A DNA stretch of 64,000 nucleotides, from contig OY754330.1 in NCBI GenBank assembly GCA_963573305.1, positions 22,633,096 to 22,697,095 of the forward strand, in the 5' to 3' direction. This document shows, piece by piece, positions 1 to 11,512 of the stretch. A program made the translations under genes and the position numbers. Position 1 is the first letter of the stretch, and the number at the start of each line of letters is the position of its first letter. The DNA comes from Pyrrhosoma nymphula (lineage: Eukaryota; Arthropoda; Insecta; Odonata; Coenagrionidae). The notes under the pieces were generated by a model. It was not told where the DNA came from, made no database searches, and saw only the letters and a program-made list of their open reading frames with translations.

Positions 1-3000
1 CGTTCTCTGACAATTTCACGGATGGTAATTTTCGTCGCCCAAACGGGCATTCGCGGTTAATTCCCTTGAGACCGCGCCGAGGGCTTAAGACAGCTGAACT
101 ACCCATCTATCCTCTTCCACAGAGAAGTCCTCAGATAATTAAAGGATACGTGATATTATCATGAGGTAGGTATGTACCGCGCATGCAAAACTACGTATAC
201 TTGAACTTATCGTCACAGTACACGACGTTTAAGCCATCGTTAAGTGCATATATCAGTATAAACTGGTCAAATTAAAGGGTTCTACGTGAAATTCTAAGAT
301 AGTATCCCTATCTATCTTTCCCCATGCAATTATTTTACGCTAAGAATTGAATCAAAGTTTTGGCAAATGATTACTCGATCGTGAAATACTTCAACGTGCT
401 CTCTCTTCGGCGAATTACTTACTACCAATAGGAATTTTCCTGCAGTTCCCAAGCAAAGTAATTCTGAAGAAAGTTGTAAATTAGGAGTTTCAAGTCCCCA
501 ATCAAGTCCCAGGGGATTTGCTCACCTTGGTCCAATACTAAAATGAGGTCAGCAATTGAATATAAAATCTCGCGCTTTCATAGAAATACACTGTCGCGTT
601 CGAAGAAACACGTCCAGTTCAATTGCTTAATACAAAGAAAAAGCTTACTAGGAGCCGTGTAGATTCAAGCATGGCATAGGGAACCTCAGCATGACTTGGG
701 CTTACAAGAAATTGCAAGCAGAAGCGGAAGTCATCATTAATGGAGACTTAAATTCTTCTATAAGTCACAATTTAACTCGCAATTTTCATCTATTTTACAT
801 TATTCCATGGCACGGTAACAGTGCAGTCTCAGGACTACCAACGACATTCTTTAGGTAGTTTATTGGTTTTGACGGGCCATTTCCAACAACCCTTCGTATA
901 CCGGTGCCTACCCACTATTAATGCCCCATTCACGTTCATTTAATTTCAATAAGCAACTTCCTTTCTGAGCTCATTATCATGTCAAACATTGCTAATACTC
1001 CTTCGTTTGGTATAAAATGTAAAAATTATGTCAATCTCTCTTGTCTAATACTCTTTTCATCAGGATCTTTCTACTCGTAAAATACTAAGTTAAAAATAAT
1101 TTCCATAAAAAGGCAATCGATGTAAGTTTGCATTTCTTACCCTTGAATTACAGGATGGCAGTCTTCCCAGGCATAAGTCTCTCCCAGTCAAGGTAAAGAA
1201 TATACGAAGGTAACGCAAGCACTTCAGAGTGGCTGCAGTAGATAGGCGTCAAGTCATTAATGGACTCCCTCTAATGTGTAGTTCGGAGGAGAAAGGAGGA
1301 GGATGCAGCAGCTGAAGGAGGAAGAGCGCGCAAGAGTTTTCAAAGGCGCTGTGAGAAGAGGAGATAAATTAGTACCACCGCGGTGACTACCAGCGCCATA
1401 ATGAATCGTAATTCTCTTATGTCATAAGGAACTTCCCCGTAAATAAGCGAAGGCATCCAAGACGGGTGGCAGGGGGGGGGCAGGGGGGCGGGGGACGACA
1501 CCTGTGCCTCCACGCGGCAAATCGGCGCTCAGCGCTCCCTAGGAACGTCTCCGTACAGCGTCATCTGCGAGTTGGCAAGAATAAGAGAGACGGAAGGACA
1601 GACACACACCGCGGAGAGCGGTAAAAAAAATCATCCCCTCCCCTTTGAGCTTCCAACCAATACGTATTCCGCTGCGAAACCATCAAATGACGAGTATTAA
1701 AAGCCCTTCGATGACGCGCGACTTTACGAATCGATAATCGACCCGCGCCTTGATGAACGCCACGGAAATGAAAAAAAGAACGTCATCACAATGAATGTGC
1801 GCGATGCAAAAAGGCTGGCGCAGTGGATGCTGGGGGGCGTAGTGGTCGTGACTTCCCTGGCAATGTCTCTCGCTTTCGCAAAAACAAAAAAGTTCCTCAA
1901 TTTTCCACGAATGCGAAATTATTTTTACCTCGACCGGTTCCACCACATTGCGGCTTTATCTGGTCAACTCGGCGGCTTCGTTGCCGCTCTTTCATTAGCT
2001 GGCAAATAATTGTTGACAAGGTTGACAGATTTACCGCACTTGAGGGCTATGATAAGAACTCATTATTGCAACAAAAAGCTTTTCATAATTTGTGAGAATT
2101 ATACTTCACTAATAAGATTCACTGCACTCGTCGAACGACGGACCGCACTACATTAAAAATTTGTTTAATTTAATTAATAATTAGATAATTTAATTCTGTT
2201 CGAAATGTAAACAGTCCATTTCTTTTAATTAAGAATTTCTAAGTCAATAAGTAGCCAAGTTGTAAGCCAACAGTGGTTCAGGGAGAGCAAATACAAACCC
2301 AATACACATATATGACAATCACGTGCAGTAAGTCTAACAATAAGTATGAAGTAGGCTGCACTCAAAAGAGTAATGAGAATTTTAACTCTGGCTTTAGCTT
2401 TAAAATCAAAGAAGAATGTTGATTTCAGTCCGTAAGCAAGCTAAAAAATATAAAGACATGCATGGATACTTTTTTTCCAACGATGGAGCTCGTTGCGAGC
2501 ATTTGAGGCCCATTGAAGAGAAGTGAATGAGTTGAAATGCATACTAACTTATGTAAAACTAATTCCGCAGACATTTTCTCAGCTTCTGCTAAGATGGTGT
2601 ACCAAAAGTCACGACTGATACCATAGAGTTAAATCGAGTTTAGAAGCAGTCACTAATTTCCTGGAAATTAAAGCAGTAAAATGAGTTTTAGCGTCTATTT
2701 ACTCAGTTAAGCGTACTTCCAAATACCTGAAACATTTCGTACGCCGTTAAAAAAGATTAAACTTTCCAAAAATTCAACGTCTAAAAAAACAGATCGCTAT
2801 GTTTGCTGAAGTCACTGGGCAATATCGTCTCTGCGTATTTGTTTGCATTATTACTGGCGGGATTTGCATGGATTTGCACACACGCCCAAAATGCAAATAA
2901 TTCCACTAGAAGTTAAGGCTATGTAATCAAGAAAAGTGAACTTTGGTGGCTAAAACACCAATTATTAAAATATTCCAAAATTAGATACAAGATAACGGAG

Positions 3001-3419
3001 TTCCTGAGACAAGGCAAAAGACTGAACGTAACCGAGATTTGAAGGATTAATGCAAACACGTAAGTAACACAAATAATAAATTGTAGTTTTTGATAAACAT
3101 CCTATGCTCCTGTTTTCAAGACATCGAGCACCAATTAATGTTTTTTTTCGTGAATATTCTCGCACGAAAGCAAGTCAAGAATCATACTAAGATGTTTCCT
3201 GCTAACAATAAGTGACGAGAAAATCAAAGACTATATGTCCGCGAGCTCATATCAGTACAGCGTCAAACTACGTCCTACAATTGGGTTTTACAGCTAACTT
3301 AACATTTTCTTTCGTAATGATTTATTTTTAGCATAAACTTTCGATTGTAAAAATAAATAATTAATACAAAATCCAATTGAACTGCCGCTTACTTTGAATG
3401 CCGACAGGCATTTTCGGGA
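1..3419. other. anonymous AT-rich noncoding DNA
   Basis: No gene is recognised. The region is AT-rich with many stops in all frames. A G-rich cluster and a short CpG-containing patch (about 1440-1680) are the only compositional departures. The small open frames near 1683-2095 overlap on both strands and show no recognisable domain, so they are not called. A very AT-rich stretch occurs at 2150-2190. Confidence 0.7.
1464..1494 (+). repeat. clustered G-runs, potential G-quadruplex
   Basis: The + strand has runs of G at 1464-1466, 1472-1480, 1483-1488 and 1490-1494 separated by one to five bases. Four runs of three or more G with short loops fit the usual quadruplex pattern. No adjoining gene gives it a role. 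Confidence 0.55.
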
Positions 3420-3422
3420 TCA

Positions 3423-4553
3423 ATGCAGAGATTTAGGAACAGTGTAAGGAACTCGCGTAGCTTTCCAGGGGCGGATGCGGACTCCGATCATAACTTGGTG
3501 ATGACGAAGTGCGAAGTCAGATTCAATAGGCTTTGTAAAGGTAGGAAGATAAAGAGGAGGAACCTTGAAGCATTGAAAGGGTTGAAAAGAAGGGAATACC
3601 AAGAGCTGGTAGAAAAGAACATAGTTGAAGCAAAGCGGATGGGAACAATAGAGAGGAGATGGGAGATTATAAAAACAGGCATCGCAGGAGCGGCAAAGAA
3701 AACAATAGGAACGGTGGAAAAGAAGATGGTTACGAAGCAGTGGGTTACGGAAGAAATGATTAAGAAAATGGAGGAGAGAAGGTTCTGGAAAAACATCAAC
3801 ACCGTCGTAGGCAAGAGGAAGTACAAGGAATTGAATAATAAACACCGGCGAGTAACCAATCAGACAAAAGAAAACTGGTGGAAGGTACAATGCGAGGAAA
3901 TGGAAAAGCTGCAGAAGGAGGGGGAAGTGGGCGCTTTTTACGCCAAGGTGAAAGTGTTATCGGGTGGAAAGAGAGGGAAAACGATACCAAAGGTTAAGGA
4001 CAAAACAGAGAAGATATTAATCGAACAGGAAGATATCCAAGAAAGATGGAGAGAATACGTAGAGGAGCTATATGACATCGAGAATAGACTCTTGAGCCTA
4101 GATCTAGAGGTTGAAGGATCAATAGATAAGGATAATCTCGGACCAGAGTTACTTGACAGTGAAATAGAGAGGGCATTAAGGGAGATGAAGGGTAGAAAAG
4201 CCGTGGGAACCGATTACCTACCTTCGGATCTACTGAAGAATCTAGGTAGTAAGGGGAGAGAATCCTTTTTCAAACTCATTCGCAGGATCTACGAAGGAGT
4301 ATGGCCAGAGGATTTTGTGAAAACAGTATTAATACCTATCCCGAAGAAGAAGAAAGCGTCAGATTGCGAGGAGTACAGGACAATCAGTTTAATTTCATGT
4401 GCGGCAAAAGTTTTACCCAGAATAACAAATAGAAGGTTGGAGAGCAGAGCAAACTAATATCTAGACGATGACCAATTTGGGTTCAGGAAGGGAAGGGCCA
4501 CCAGAGACGCGATTGCGGTAATGAGGACACTTATAGAAAGAAACGGAGTATAA
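3423..4553 (+). pseudogene. LINE ORF2 fragment: endonuclease C-terminus and N-terminal RT
   Basis: The reading frame starts at an ATG that is probably fortuitous, because the sequence enters in the middle of the endonuclease domain. The SDHN catalytic box is at residues 21-24. A basic linker rich in K, R and E follows (about residues 35-230). Early reverse-transcriptase boxes appear with the GTDYLP motif at about residues 262-267 and the PIPKKKK...YRTISLIS motif at about residues 304-330. A TAA at 4455-4457 interrupts the frame. Immediately after it the same frame continues with the QFGFRKGRAT box (about 4473-4502) until a second stop at 4551-4553. The intact protein would be expected to copy LINE RNA into DNA at a nicked target. 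This copy cannot, because of the stops and the missing endonuclease. Confidence 0.85.
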
Positions 4554-5215
4554 TCAGGATGTTTTCTCTGGCTTTGTGGATTTCGAAGTCATTTGACAGA
4601 GTAAACTGGGAGAAACTAATGCAGATATTGGGGGAAATAGGAATAGATTGGCGTGATAGGAGACTATTCCGAAACTTATATATGGGGCAGAGGGCTCAGG
4701 TGAGGGTAGCTGAGGGTGAATCAGGGTGGGCAGTTATTGGTCGCGGAGTGCGGCAAGGGTGCCCGTTGTCGCCTTTACTTTTTAACATCTATGCTGAGAA
4801 AATGGTAAGAGAGGCATGGGATGAGGTAGATGTGGGAATGAAAGTAGGATGCCAGCGGATAAAGTCGGTTAGATTCGCAGACGACCAGGCGTTGGTCAGT
4901 TTGTATTCAAAAGAACTGCAAACTTTAGTAGATGCATTGGAAAAGCAGTGCGAGAAATACGGGATGAAGATTAATCATAAGAAAACAAAAGTAATGAGAT
5001 TCTCTAGGACAAAGAAAGCGAGGCTGGGGATAAGACTAGGAAATCACAAACGTGGAGCAAGTAGAACAATTTAATTACTTAGGTAGTACGCTAGAAGAAA
5101 CAGGACATAGTAGCAAAGACATTAGGAGGAGAGTAGCGCTAGGGAAGGAAGCGTTTAATAATAATAGAAGGGAGCTGATGACGGGGACCTAAGTAAGGAT
5201 GTAAAAAAAGAGGTT
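4546..5215 (+). pseudogene. LINE ORF2 fragment: RT catalytic core and thumb
   Basis: This continues the RT of the preceding fragment across frameshifts. Bases 4546 to about 4590 carry the motif A stretch with its aspartate (GFVDFE). The frame then shifts, and from 4559-5074 it reads SFDRVNW, then RQGCPLSP (residues 65-72 of that open stretch), then FADD (residues 106-109), the metal-binding pair of motif C. After another shift near 5045 the thumb box YLGSTLEE and a basic helix (KDIRRRVALGKEAF) follow from 5052. A last shift lies near 5190, after which the similarity fades near 5215. The catalytic aspartates are still readable, so this is decay by small indels and truncation, not loss of the active-site codons. 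It is non-functional as it stands. Confidence 0.85.
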
Positions 5216-8200
5216 GGTCTCGTCTCCCAATTGGAATGTCTCCCAACTCTCCATGTCTTACTTTTCTTTTAACAATACATTACTTTGTATCCGAAGAGTA
5301 CAGTAATGAGGGTATGTACCCTGTGTTTATCCTTCTATTTGCATATATTTTTAATGATATCTTATTAGGACATGAAATGATTCTTTGAATTTATCTCATA
5401 TTTTTAGCGGTGAAACATATTTTTAGATATTTCTCCATGACGTCTTCTTCATTCTTACTCCGCAGTCTCCGTCTCCTTCCTCGTCTACAGCAGATGGTGA
5501 GAGTGGAGTCGAAGTCATGGCAGTTGAAGGGCCGCCGCGCCTCACTCACAGAAGACAAGACGGATGCACGCGCCCAGCACCACCACCACCCGTCTCCCGG
5601 GGCGACAGCGTTAATCCCACGTGTTCGCGAACGGTCCGCTTCGCCATCTCCGTCGCCGCGAGGGACAGCGAGCGTTGGAGTGAAAACGAGGGGTGCTGAC
5701 TGGTCCACACGTCTCGCGGAGTCGAATAACGATTTCGACGGGCCGAAAAAGAATTTGCATGGAGCGAAGGCGGACAGGCAAGCAGGCAGAAGAGAAAGAG
5801 ACGCGGGTGATACGCACATGGACCAAACGTGCGTGGGCTAACGGTTTCCTGGCGAATGACTTATCCTCCCCGCGTGACACGAGGTGGGAGGGGCTCCCCG
5901 ACACCTCTCCGGGAGTTTATTTTTCAAAGAATCAGATCGGCTACAGACCTCGCCGCGCCTCGTCCATGTCGCGGCGTCGGGAAGTTGAGCTTTGATGCAG
6001 ACAAATTTTCGAAGAATGCAAAACATTCTGGCGAAGTTCCAAGACGGGCCCGCAGTTAGCTCGAAACCCATCAAATGAATACTGACGCGTCACCACGACT
6101 CGAATGAATTGATGCGATTAATTATAAGGTTAGGTCAGTAGATTTTTAACTTCGAAACCTAATCAAATCGACCATAAAAGTAGTCGCAATCGTTAACTGT
6201 CCAAGTCGCAACTGCGTTACTTCCCACGCGCAGGAATAAAAAAATGGCAAGAGTTCTTTCAATCTACACGAGGGGAATTTTCGCCCAATTTACCACGATC
6301 GGAACCCCTGAAAACACACAAAAGCAAATAATCTCTTTCAGTTACGAAAGCTGCCGTTCAAAGACAAAAAAAGAATTTCTTCATCTGAATCATGCAGTTC
6401 TTGACCGTTACATCAATATCGTGATATCAACGCACCTTACAACTTAGTCGCTCTCGCTACAAATAAAATTAGTAAGGATGCTGATATGAGCACAAAATCA
6501 ATTGAGGACAATTAAGGGATAAAAATGAAAACTAAATTCATTTTCTCAGCAGTATGTAAGCCTGGAATCCTTAAAACCTGTAGCGTCTGTCACTCTCCTT
6601 GAATTTTGAAAGAATCAGTCATGAAGCCGGGTCTCCTTTTTCAGTTTTTCCTACGGCTGGTGTTAGTCTTAGATCAGATACTAGAAGAAAAGAGTCGTAC
6701 GAAGTCTGAAATTCAATTCTACATTGGTGCTGATTGAATTCCAAGCAGGCACTGGAAATATTTCAAACTAAAAAAACGTATGTAAACATTTTAAGTAGCT
6801 AGCCAAAATAATAAAGGCAACGAAATATATGCGAAATTCTGATGGAGAATGGATGAATATAAGACTCAAATCGAGTGATGATTTTGTGCAAGGTTAAGTT
6901 AAGAAACCAAAGGTACTGTAAGGAGACTTAGCCCTGAAAAAATGACCACTGACGGCTAAAAACTTCCACGAATAGCTCCAGATGGTATTAAGTAATTTCT
7001 CCTACTCAGTCATTATCATTCTTCACTGGGAGGGATAGTTCATAGGAAACCCGGATTAATTTAATTTTCCACGCTCATAACCTAGGAATATCAACCAAAG
7101 ATTGAAACAAAACGAGAACAAATCACAACTGATATGCAAGTGTAAGTTATGTAAGTAAATAAGAAAAGGACTACGCCAATAGTTTCAAACCACGATAATG
7201 AAATCGATTTATGCAAGCAAGAAAGACAGTAATATTCCACTTATTGAAAACAATCGAAACCATTAAATTAAGAGAAGTTATACTCAAGGAAGAGTTATCT
7301 TTTGGAAACATATAAAACGATGACGACGACGAATCGACGATAAAAGTTGTCTGTGGAATGTCGGAACATTTTCCTATATCGGCAGGAAACAATTCGACTA
7401 AGTTTGACGGATGGAAATGATTTTCCTCAAGCCATTATAACTCACATTCATCGATAAATTCCCTTCTTAAAATTATGTGTGATTGAAGGAAAATTCTGGA
7501 ATCAAATTACGCAGAGAAATAAATTTAATCGAGAAATTCCACACATTTCTGGTGACATAAAAAACATCACCGTCCGCATGTTAACTTCTCAGTCTTAGCA
7601 TTTAACAGATAACCAGGTTGACCTTCTGAATTCAATTGCACTCCCATTATTTGTATGAGTTCAATATATCCACTATCTCCGTTCAATTATCCACGTCAGC
7701 GCAGAAACCCACGGGATTGAACGCACCGCGGGGTTCGCATATCGACTGCAGCCTTTCGCCATGTTTCAATACATCACCATCTCAAAATTTATCTGTTGGC
7801 CAGATTGCGGTATTTAATTAAACAAAATAACGAATAATGGTCAATATTCATCGAAATTTTATCTAAGAAAGTTAGTGACGCAGAAAAACAAAACGGAGAA
7901 ATTAATAATCTCTTGGAAATAGAAGAAGTTTTCTTTAGCTCAGGGGCACGTGTCCGTTGCCATGAATTAAATAGTCACATACTAAGACGCAATACATGGT
8001 AGGTAATCTCAGCACTCATTTACTAAAGCAACAGCAATCATTGGTCGGCATCAGCAGTAGCAATCAAAGCAGCTACAGCAATCAAACATGCATATTGGAT
8101 TATTAGTAGTTTCAGGGACTATTTAATAGAATCGACTCATGAAAATAGAATATATAGCACAGATATATTATTAACCTCAATAAAATGCACACCTCTCGAG

Positions 8201-8264
8201 CCAGGTTTCGGCAAAAAAGAATCATCGTTTCATGAATTATCTTGCGATTAATGGATAAATCACT
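5216..8264. other. noncoding DNA with one GC-rich island
   Basis: There is no recognisable gene. A CpG-containing GC-rich island occupies about 5430-5990 and is open in several frames on both strands, which is what GC-rich non-coding DNA gives by chance. The rest (5990-8264) is AT-rich and featureless to the eye. Confidence 0.6.
8191..8228 (-). ncRNA. hammerhead-like GAAACC motif, degenerate
   Basis: On the minus strand the order is CGATGA (8222-8227), about a dozen bases, GAAACC (8204-8209), and a short hairpin closed by ACCT/AGGT around a loop containing CTCGAG (8191-8206). This order resembles the core of hammerhead ribozymes found in Penelope-like elements (CTGANGA, stem II, GAAAC, stem III). 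The upstream box lacks one base of CTGATGA, stem II is poor, and the base after stem III is G where the ribozyme needs a non-G. It is at most a decayed motif. A related copy lies about 1.7 kb away at 9874-9920. Confidence 0.3.
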
Positions 8265-8588
8265 GAATTTCGGTTCCTGGAGAACACAGGGAAACACCAC
8301 GGCGTGACTTCACAAATCGGAACGAACAAGTTTATCACCCTCAAAGCCACGAGAGGTGATACATTATTTTGGGCGTATTTCAACGACTGCTCACATACAT
8401 GCAATTATTTTCAAGTGCATCAGTTTCGGTAAATGGATAGCACAGGGAAAAACAACGGCGTGATTTCACAAATCGGAGTGAGCAAGTTTATCGCCCTTAA
8501 ATCCGAGAGAGGTGATCCATTATTTTGGGCGTATTTTAATGACTGTACACAACCATGCCATTATTTTTGAGTGCGTCAGTCTACGGTG
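8265..8588. repeat. 156-bp tandem duplication, two diverged units
   Basis: Two direct units with a 156-base period. Unit 1 is about 8265-8420 and unit 2 about 8421-8576, with the start of a further partial unit at its end. Shared landmarks are CACAGGGAAA (8285 and 8441), a GGCGTGA...CACAAATCGGA block, GAGAGGTGAT, and CATTATTTTGGGCGTATTT. Differences are scattered substitutions, so the duplication is not recent. No reading frame is preserved. Confidence 0.85.
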
Positions 8589-10290
8589 GGATTTAAAAAA
8601 TAATTGAAGAGCGACACGCAACACATGATCCACCCACCTCCTTCAATCGCACTCACTCCCTGCATTGGTTGCGATCCTTGGGGCGTGCGATGCCCCGCCC
8701 CATTCACCTCCTGTCAGGCTTACCCCCTCCTCTACGCGACACCCTGGCCAGCCATGCGCGGTCGCCTTCCCCACCCCTCCCCTTCTGCCCCTTTGGGACC
8801 ACCCTCACCCCTTCCCACACCCTTTCCCACCCCTTCCCTTAGCCCGCTCGGGTGACTGGTGAAGTCATTCAAAAGAGACTCAATTCACACCCTTTCTCAC
8901 ACACAACGACACGCGGATTTATTCCACTCCTCCTCCCCCCGCCGCCCCCCCTTCGTCCCAAGACGCAGCCCTTGCAACAGAGCGGGTAATGAAAACCCAG
9001 CCTTGGCCGTTCACCATACATTACGGTGGCGCAGCTACGGCGCGGAGAGGTGAGCCGTGCACTCGGATCGCTGCGTGCGCACGAATGTACAAAAAGCAAA
9101 CTTCAACGCTCCACTTTTTCACCCCAGAGTCGGGAGAAACTATTTCATCGCGTCCTTGTTGACTGGATCGGGGTGCACAATTCACTGCATCGACGTCGGT
9201 AGACGTTCTTGGTCGACGCCATGCAATGAGAACTGCTGACCAGGTTTTAAAACACACGAGAGGACGGTTTCAACAAGGGGTTCCGGAGATCTGACGGCTA
9301 TGAATGAATGCTAGATCAAGTATGAAACAGACGATCCCCTGTCCTCCATGCATGTTAACCTCCCATAGCTTCTAAAAATTGGTGCACCATGACACAATGG
9401 TATAGCGAGGGGAATACCATTCTAATCAGCAGAATTAAAGCACTGAAAATACCGCTACTTCAATACAATTAGCCAGTTCATGAGTAGTGATTTTCGCGTG
9501 CAATGAAAATGCATAATACGTCCTTATGAAAATAATACTTTGGGTTGAAAATGTTCTGTAACATTGGCCTAAAGAAGAGCGTAACTGTAGCAAACGGATC
9601 ACTCAATGGCTCCAGGTCGATTAACAGGCAAAAGACAAATTCATTCGAATTCAAAATCAATATTTTCAGATCCTAAAGGCGCCAACCTGTGCCTGACGAG
9701 GCAAAGCTCTTCAAACTGAAATTTCTTAGGCAAAAAAACAGATTAGCATAAAATCCAAAGAGGGACAAAAATATTTAAACGATTTGCCAAGTACTTCCTC
9801 TTAATTCAGCGTTCACCACACTTGTTTCCAGGAAATGTAAGGACAACGTAGGAGGGATTGACGACGAAAGACAACCTACTCGTCTCGAGCAGGTTTCGCC
9901 AAAAGAAAAGGGAGTGACAAGCAAGCGATAAACCACCAGTTCTTATGAGGCAAGCAATAACTCAAGCTGGCCGTTAGCTTTCGTAGATATCACAAGTACA
10001 TTAGTCAACCTCTCAGGGTTAAAACCGTGGGTTGATTTGATAGGCGAGGGTAGAGCTCACCTCGCGCTGTGGCGATAGGCGTGTGAAATCCACACACTCA
10101 AAGAGCCTGAGAGGGCAGGTTCTTTCCCTCAACCACCTCCGGTTTCCTACAAATTTCTAACGACGAGAAAAACCCAACATAACACTCATAAAAATGTGTT
10201 TAATAAAAGCAGTTTAGAGCGTGAATTCTGCGTTTAGACTTTCAACACATAATTGTCGGAGAAAACACAGTTTAACTTTCCACAAGATTT
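8589..10290. other. noncoding DNA with GC-rich island 8640-9250
   Basis: About 8640-8860 is strongly C-rich on the + strand (CCCCACCCC-type text). About 8930-9250 is GC-rich with many CpG. Open frames there overlap on both strands and none has a recognisable domain. From 9260 the sequence returns to AT-rich. An imperfect inverted repeat (ACCTCTCAGG near 10010 with CCTGAGAGG near 10110) marks a possible small element of about 110 bp. Confidence 0.5.
9874..9920 (-). ncRNA. hammerhead-like GAAACC motif with strong stem III hairpin
   Basis: On the minus strand GAAACC (9892-9897) runs straight into a hairpin. The 9-base arms are 9886-9894 and 9874-9882, pairing with one G-U wobble around a 3-base loop; the hairpin closes ACC with GGU and is followed by U. 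This is how stem III of a hammerhead ribozyme is built. The upstream CTGANGA box is not recognisable, so this is read as a decayed relative of the motif at 8191-8228, with which it shares TCGAGC(C)AGGTTTCG on the + strand. Confidence 0.3.
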
Positions 10291-10458
10291 TAATAAACAC
10301 CGACTATGGTTTCGACATGCAGTGTCACTTATTCTTACGGACATGAATATGAGATGAAATTAAGTGTTGAAACCGTAGTAAGATGGTTGCAGTGTCATTC
10401 TCACTGACATAAATGTGACAATGACACTACGTGTCGAAACCATGATCGGCGTATATTA
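10291..10458. repeat. inverted-repeat element with GTCGAAACC boxes
   Basis: A left arm (10291-10326) and a right arm (10422-10458) are imperfect reverse complements over about 37 bases. Each arm contains TGTCGAAACCAT or its complement. Between them lies a third, weaker copy (GTGTTGAAACCGTAG near 10363-10377) and repeats of TGTCATTCTCACTGACAT type. Three related boxes, two of them inverted, suggest head-to-head terminal sequences of a retroelement or a foldback MITE. No coding sequence is associated. Confidence 0.65.
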
Positions 10459-10723
10459 AAAGTGAGTGGAAATTTACAACTGTGTTATGTCTATTCATTA
10501 TGGACATTAAACATTTCCACCAAGTTAACTCTGAAACTCTTTTGCTTTCAACAGAGTTGTGAAAAACTATGGATTCCAAATGTTTATTTCTGCACTTGGA
10601 ATTATAAGCACACGGACAAGGACGTAATACCAGATGCATTTATTATTATAAGAACAATATTTGTAATCCAATAAAAGGAAATGTGAGAAGCAAGAATGCA
10701 AACATTTTTATCAAATGCCCGAC

Positions 10724-10776
10724 TGTTATAACTGTTAAATTCTATACCCTACTGTTATAAATGTTATATTCTTTAA
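10724..10776. repeat. short imperfect tandem repeat just outside the piggyBac element
   Basis: ACTGTTATAA-containing units are repeated twice (about 10724-10747 and 10750-10773) with substitutions. Minor AT-rich slippage repeat. Confidence 0.45.
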
Positions 10777-10812
10777 GAAACATTCTCGTCCCTGGCATCT
10801 AAACCTCCTTAA

Positions 10813-10823
10813 CCACTTCCCTG
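10813..10823 (+). repeat. piggyBac left terminal inverted repeat
   Basis: Eleven bases starting directly after TTAA at 10809-10812, matching the right end without mismatch. CC at the tip is usual for piggyBac-type ends. Confidence 0.9.
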
Positions 10824-10930
10824 ACAAGCCCGCATATATTCGGGCACCGAGGTTGTGCAAAATCTGACAAGCCCGCATATATTCGGGCAAGTCCGCGATG
10901 TCCGTATATTTTTCTTTACGCCCGCATATA
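10821..10930 (+). repeat. piggyBac subterminal palindromic repeats
   Basis: Two identical blocks beginning CTGACAAGCCCGCATATATT lie at about 10821-10846 and 10864-10889. Each contains a GCCCG/CGGGC inverted repeat around an AT-rich centre. A diverged copy (CGCCCGCATATAGTCGG) follows near 10919-10936. Subterminal repeats of this kind are typical candidates for transposase binding sites; that role is inferred. Confidence 0.7.
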
Positions 10931-11512
10931 GTCGGCCGATGCTAGTAGTTTGCGTTCCTGCCGCCTCCCATGCTGTTGAAGGTCCAGAGCCACCGATGCG
11001 GCAAGCGGCGCTCTTTTCAAATAGTGATTTCTAATGTTAAAGCAATGGTTGTTTTTGGTAATATTTCTAGCAATTCGAGGGTTATAATTTTTTACGCACT
11101 GAAAAGTTATCCCCATACGAAATTTCAATCACCTACATTGTCATTCGTAACTATCCGTCTATGTACTTCATGCATGGAATTTCTTTTGCGAACTTATTAC
11201 GAAATTTACAACTTCAATTTTTGTTATTTATAGATAATTATTGCAAATTTATGATGTAAAACTTCCGTTTTACATGACAAAAAACTTTCTAAATAAGTAA
11301 ATAATTTTTAAATTAGTTATTTTCATTTATTTCGTCATTTACTTCATGAGCATTCAGTTACATTTTTCTTCAACATTTTAGCGGTCGTTATAAAAATTGC
11401 AATTTCAATTTTGCGCTAATTTTCACTGCTACGATGAGTTCCACAGTAATTGGAATACAATATTTCTCTAGCAACAGAACATGAATCTTTCCTTGCCTTA
11501 TTTTTTACTATA

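Larger units (their letters stand above)
3420..5215 (+). mobile_element. truncated non-LTR (LINE) retrotransposon, RTE-like, degenerate
   Basis: The fragment holds the last residues of an APE-type endonuclease (an SDHNLV box), a linker, and most of a non-LTR reverse transcriptase. Conserved boxes run in the correct order: a GTDYLP box, an IPIPKK...YRTISL box, QFGFRKGRAT, a motif A region (VDFE/SFDRVNW), RQGCPLSP (motif B), FADDQAL (motif C), and a downstream YLGSTLEE thumb box. It is cut at both ends. Almost all of the endonuclease is missing upstream of about 3420, and homology stops near 5215 within the thumb, with no poly-A tail or 3' repeat visible. At least one in-frame stop (4455-4457) and four frameshifts (near 4546, 4590, 5045 and 5190) make it non-functional. 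The RTE-like label rests on the general look of the RT and thumb and is tentative; another APE-bearing clade is possible. No target-site duplication was found. Confidence 0.85.
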
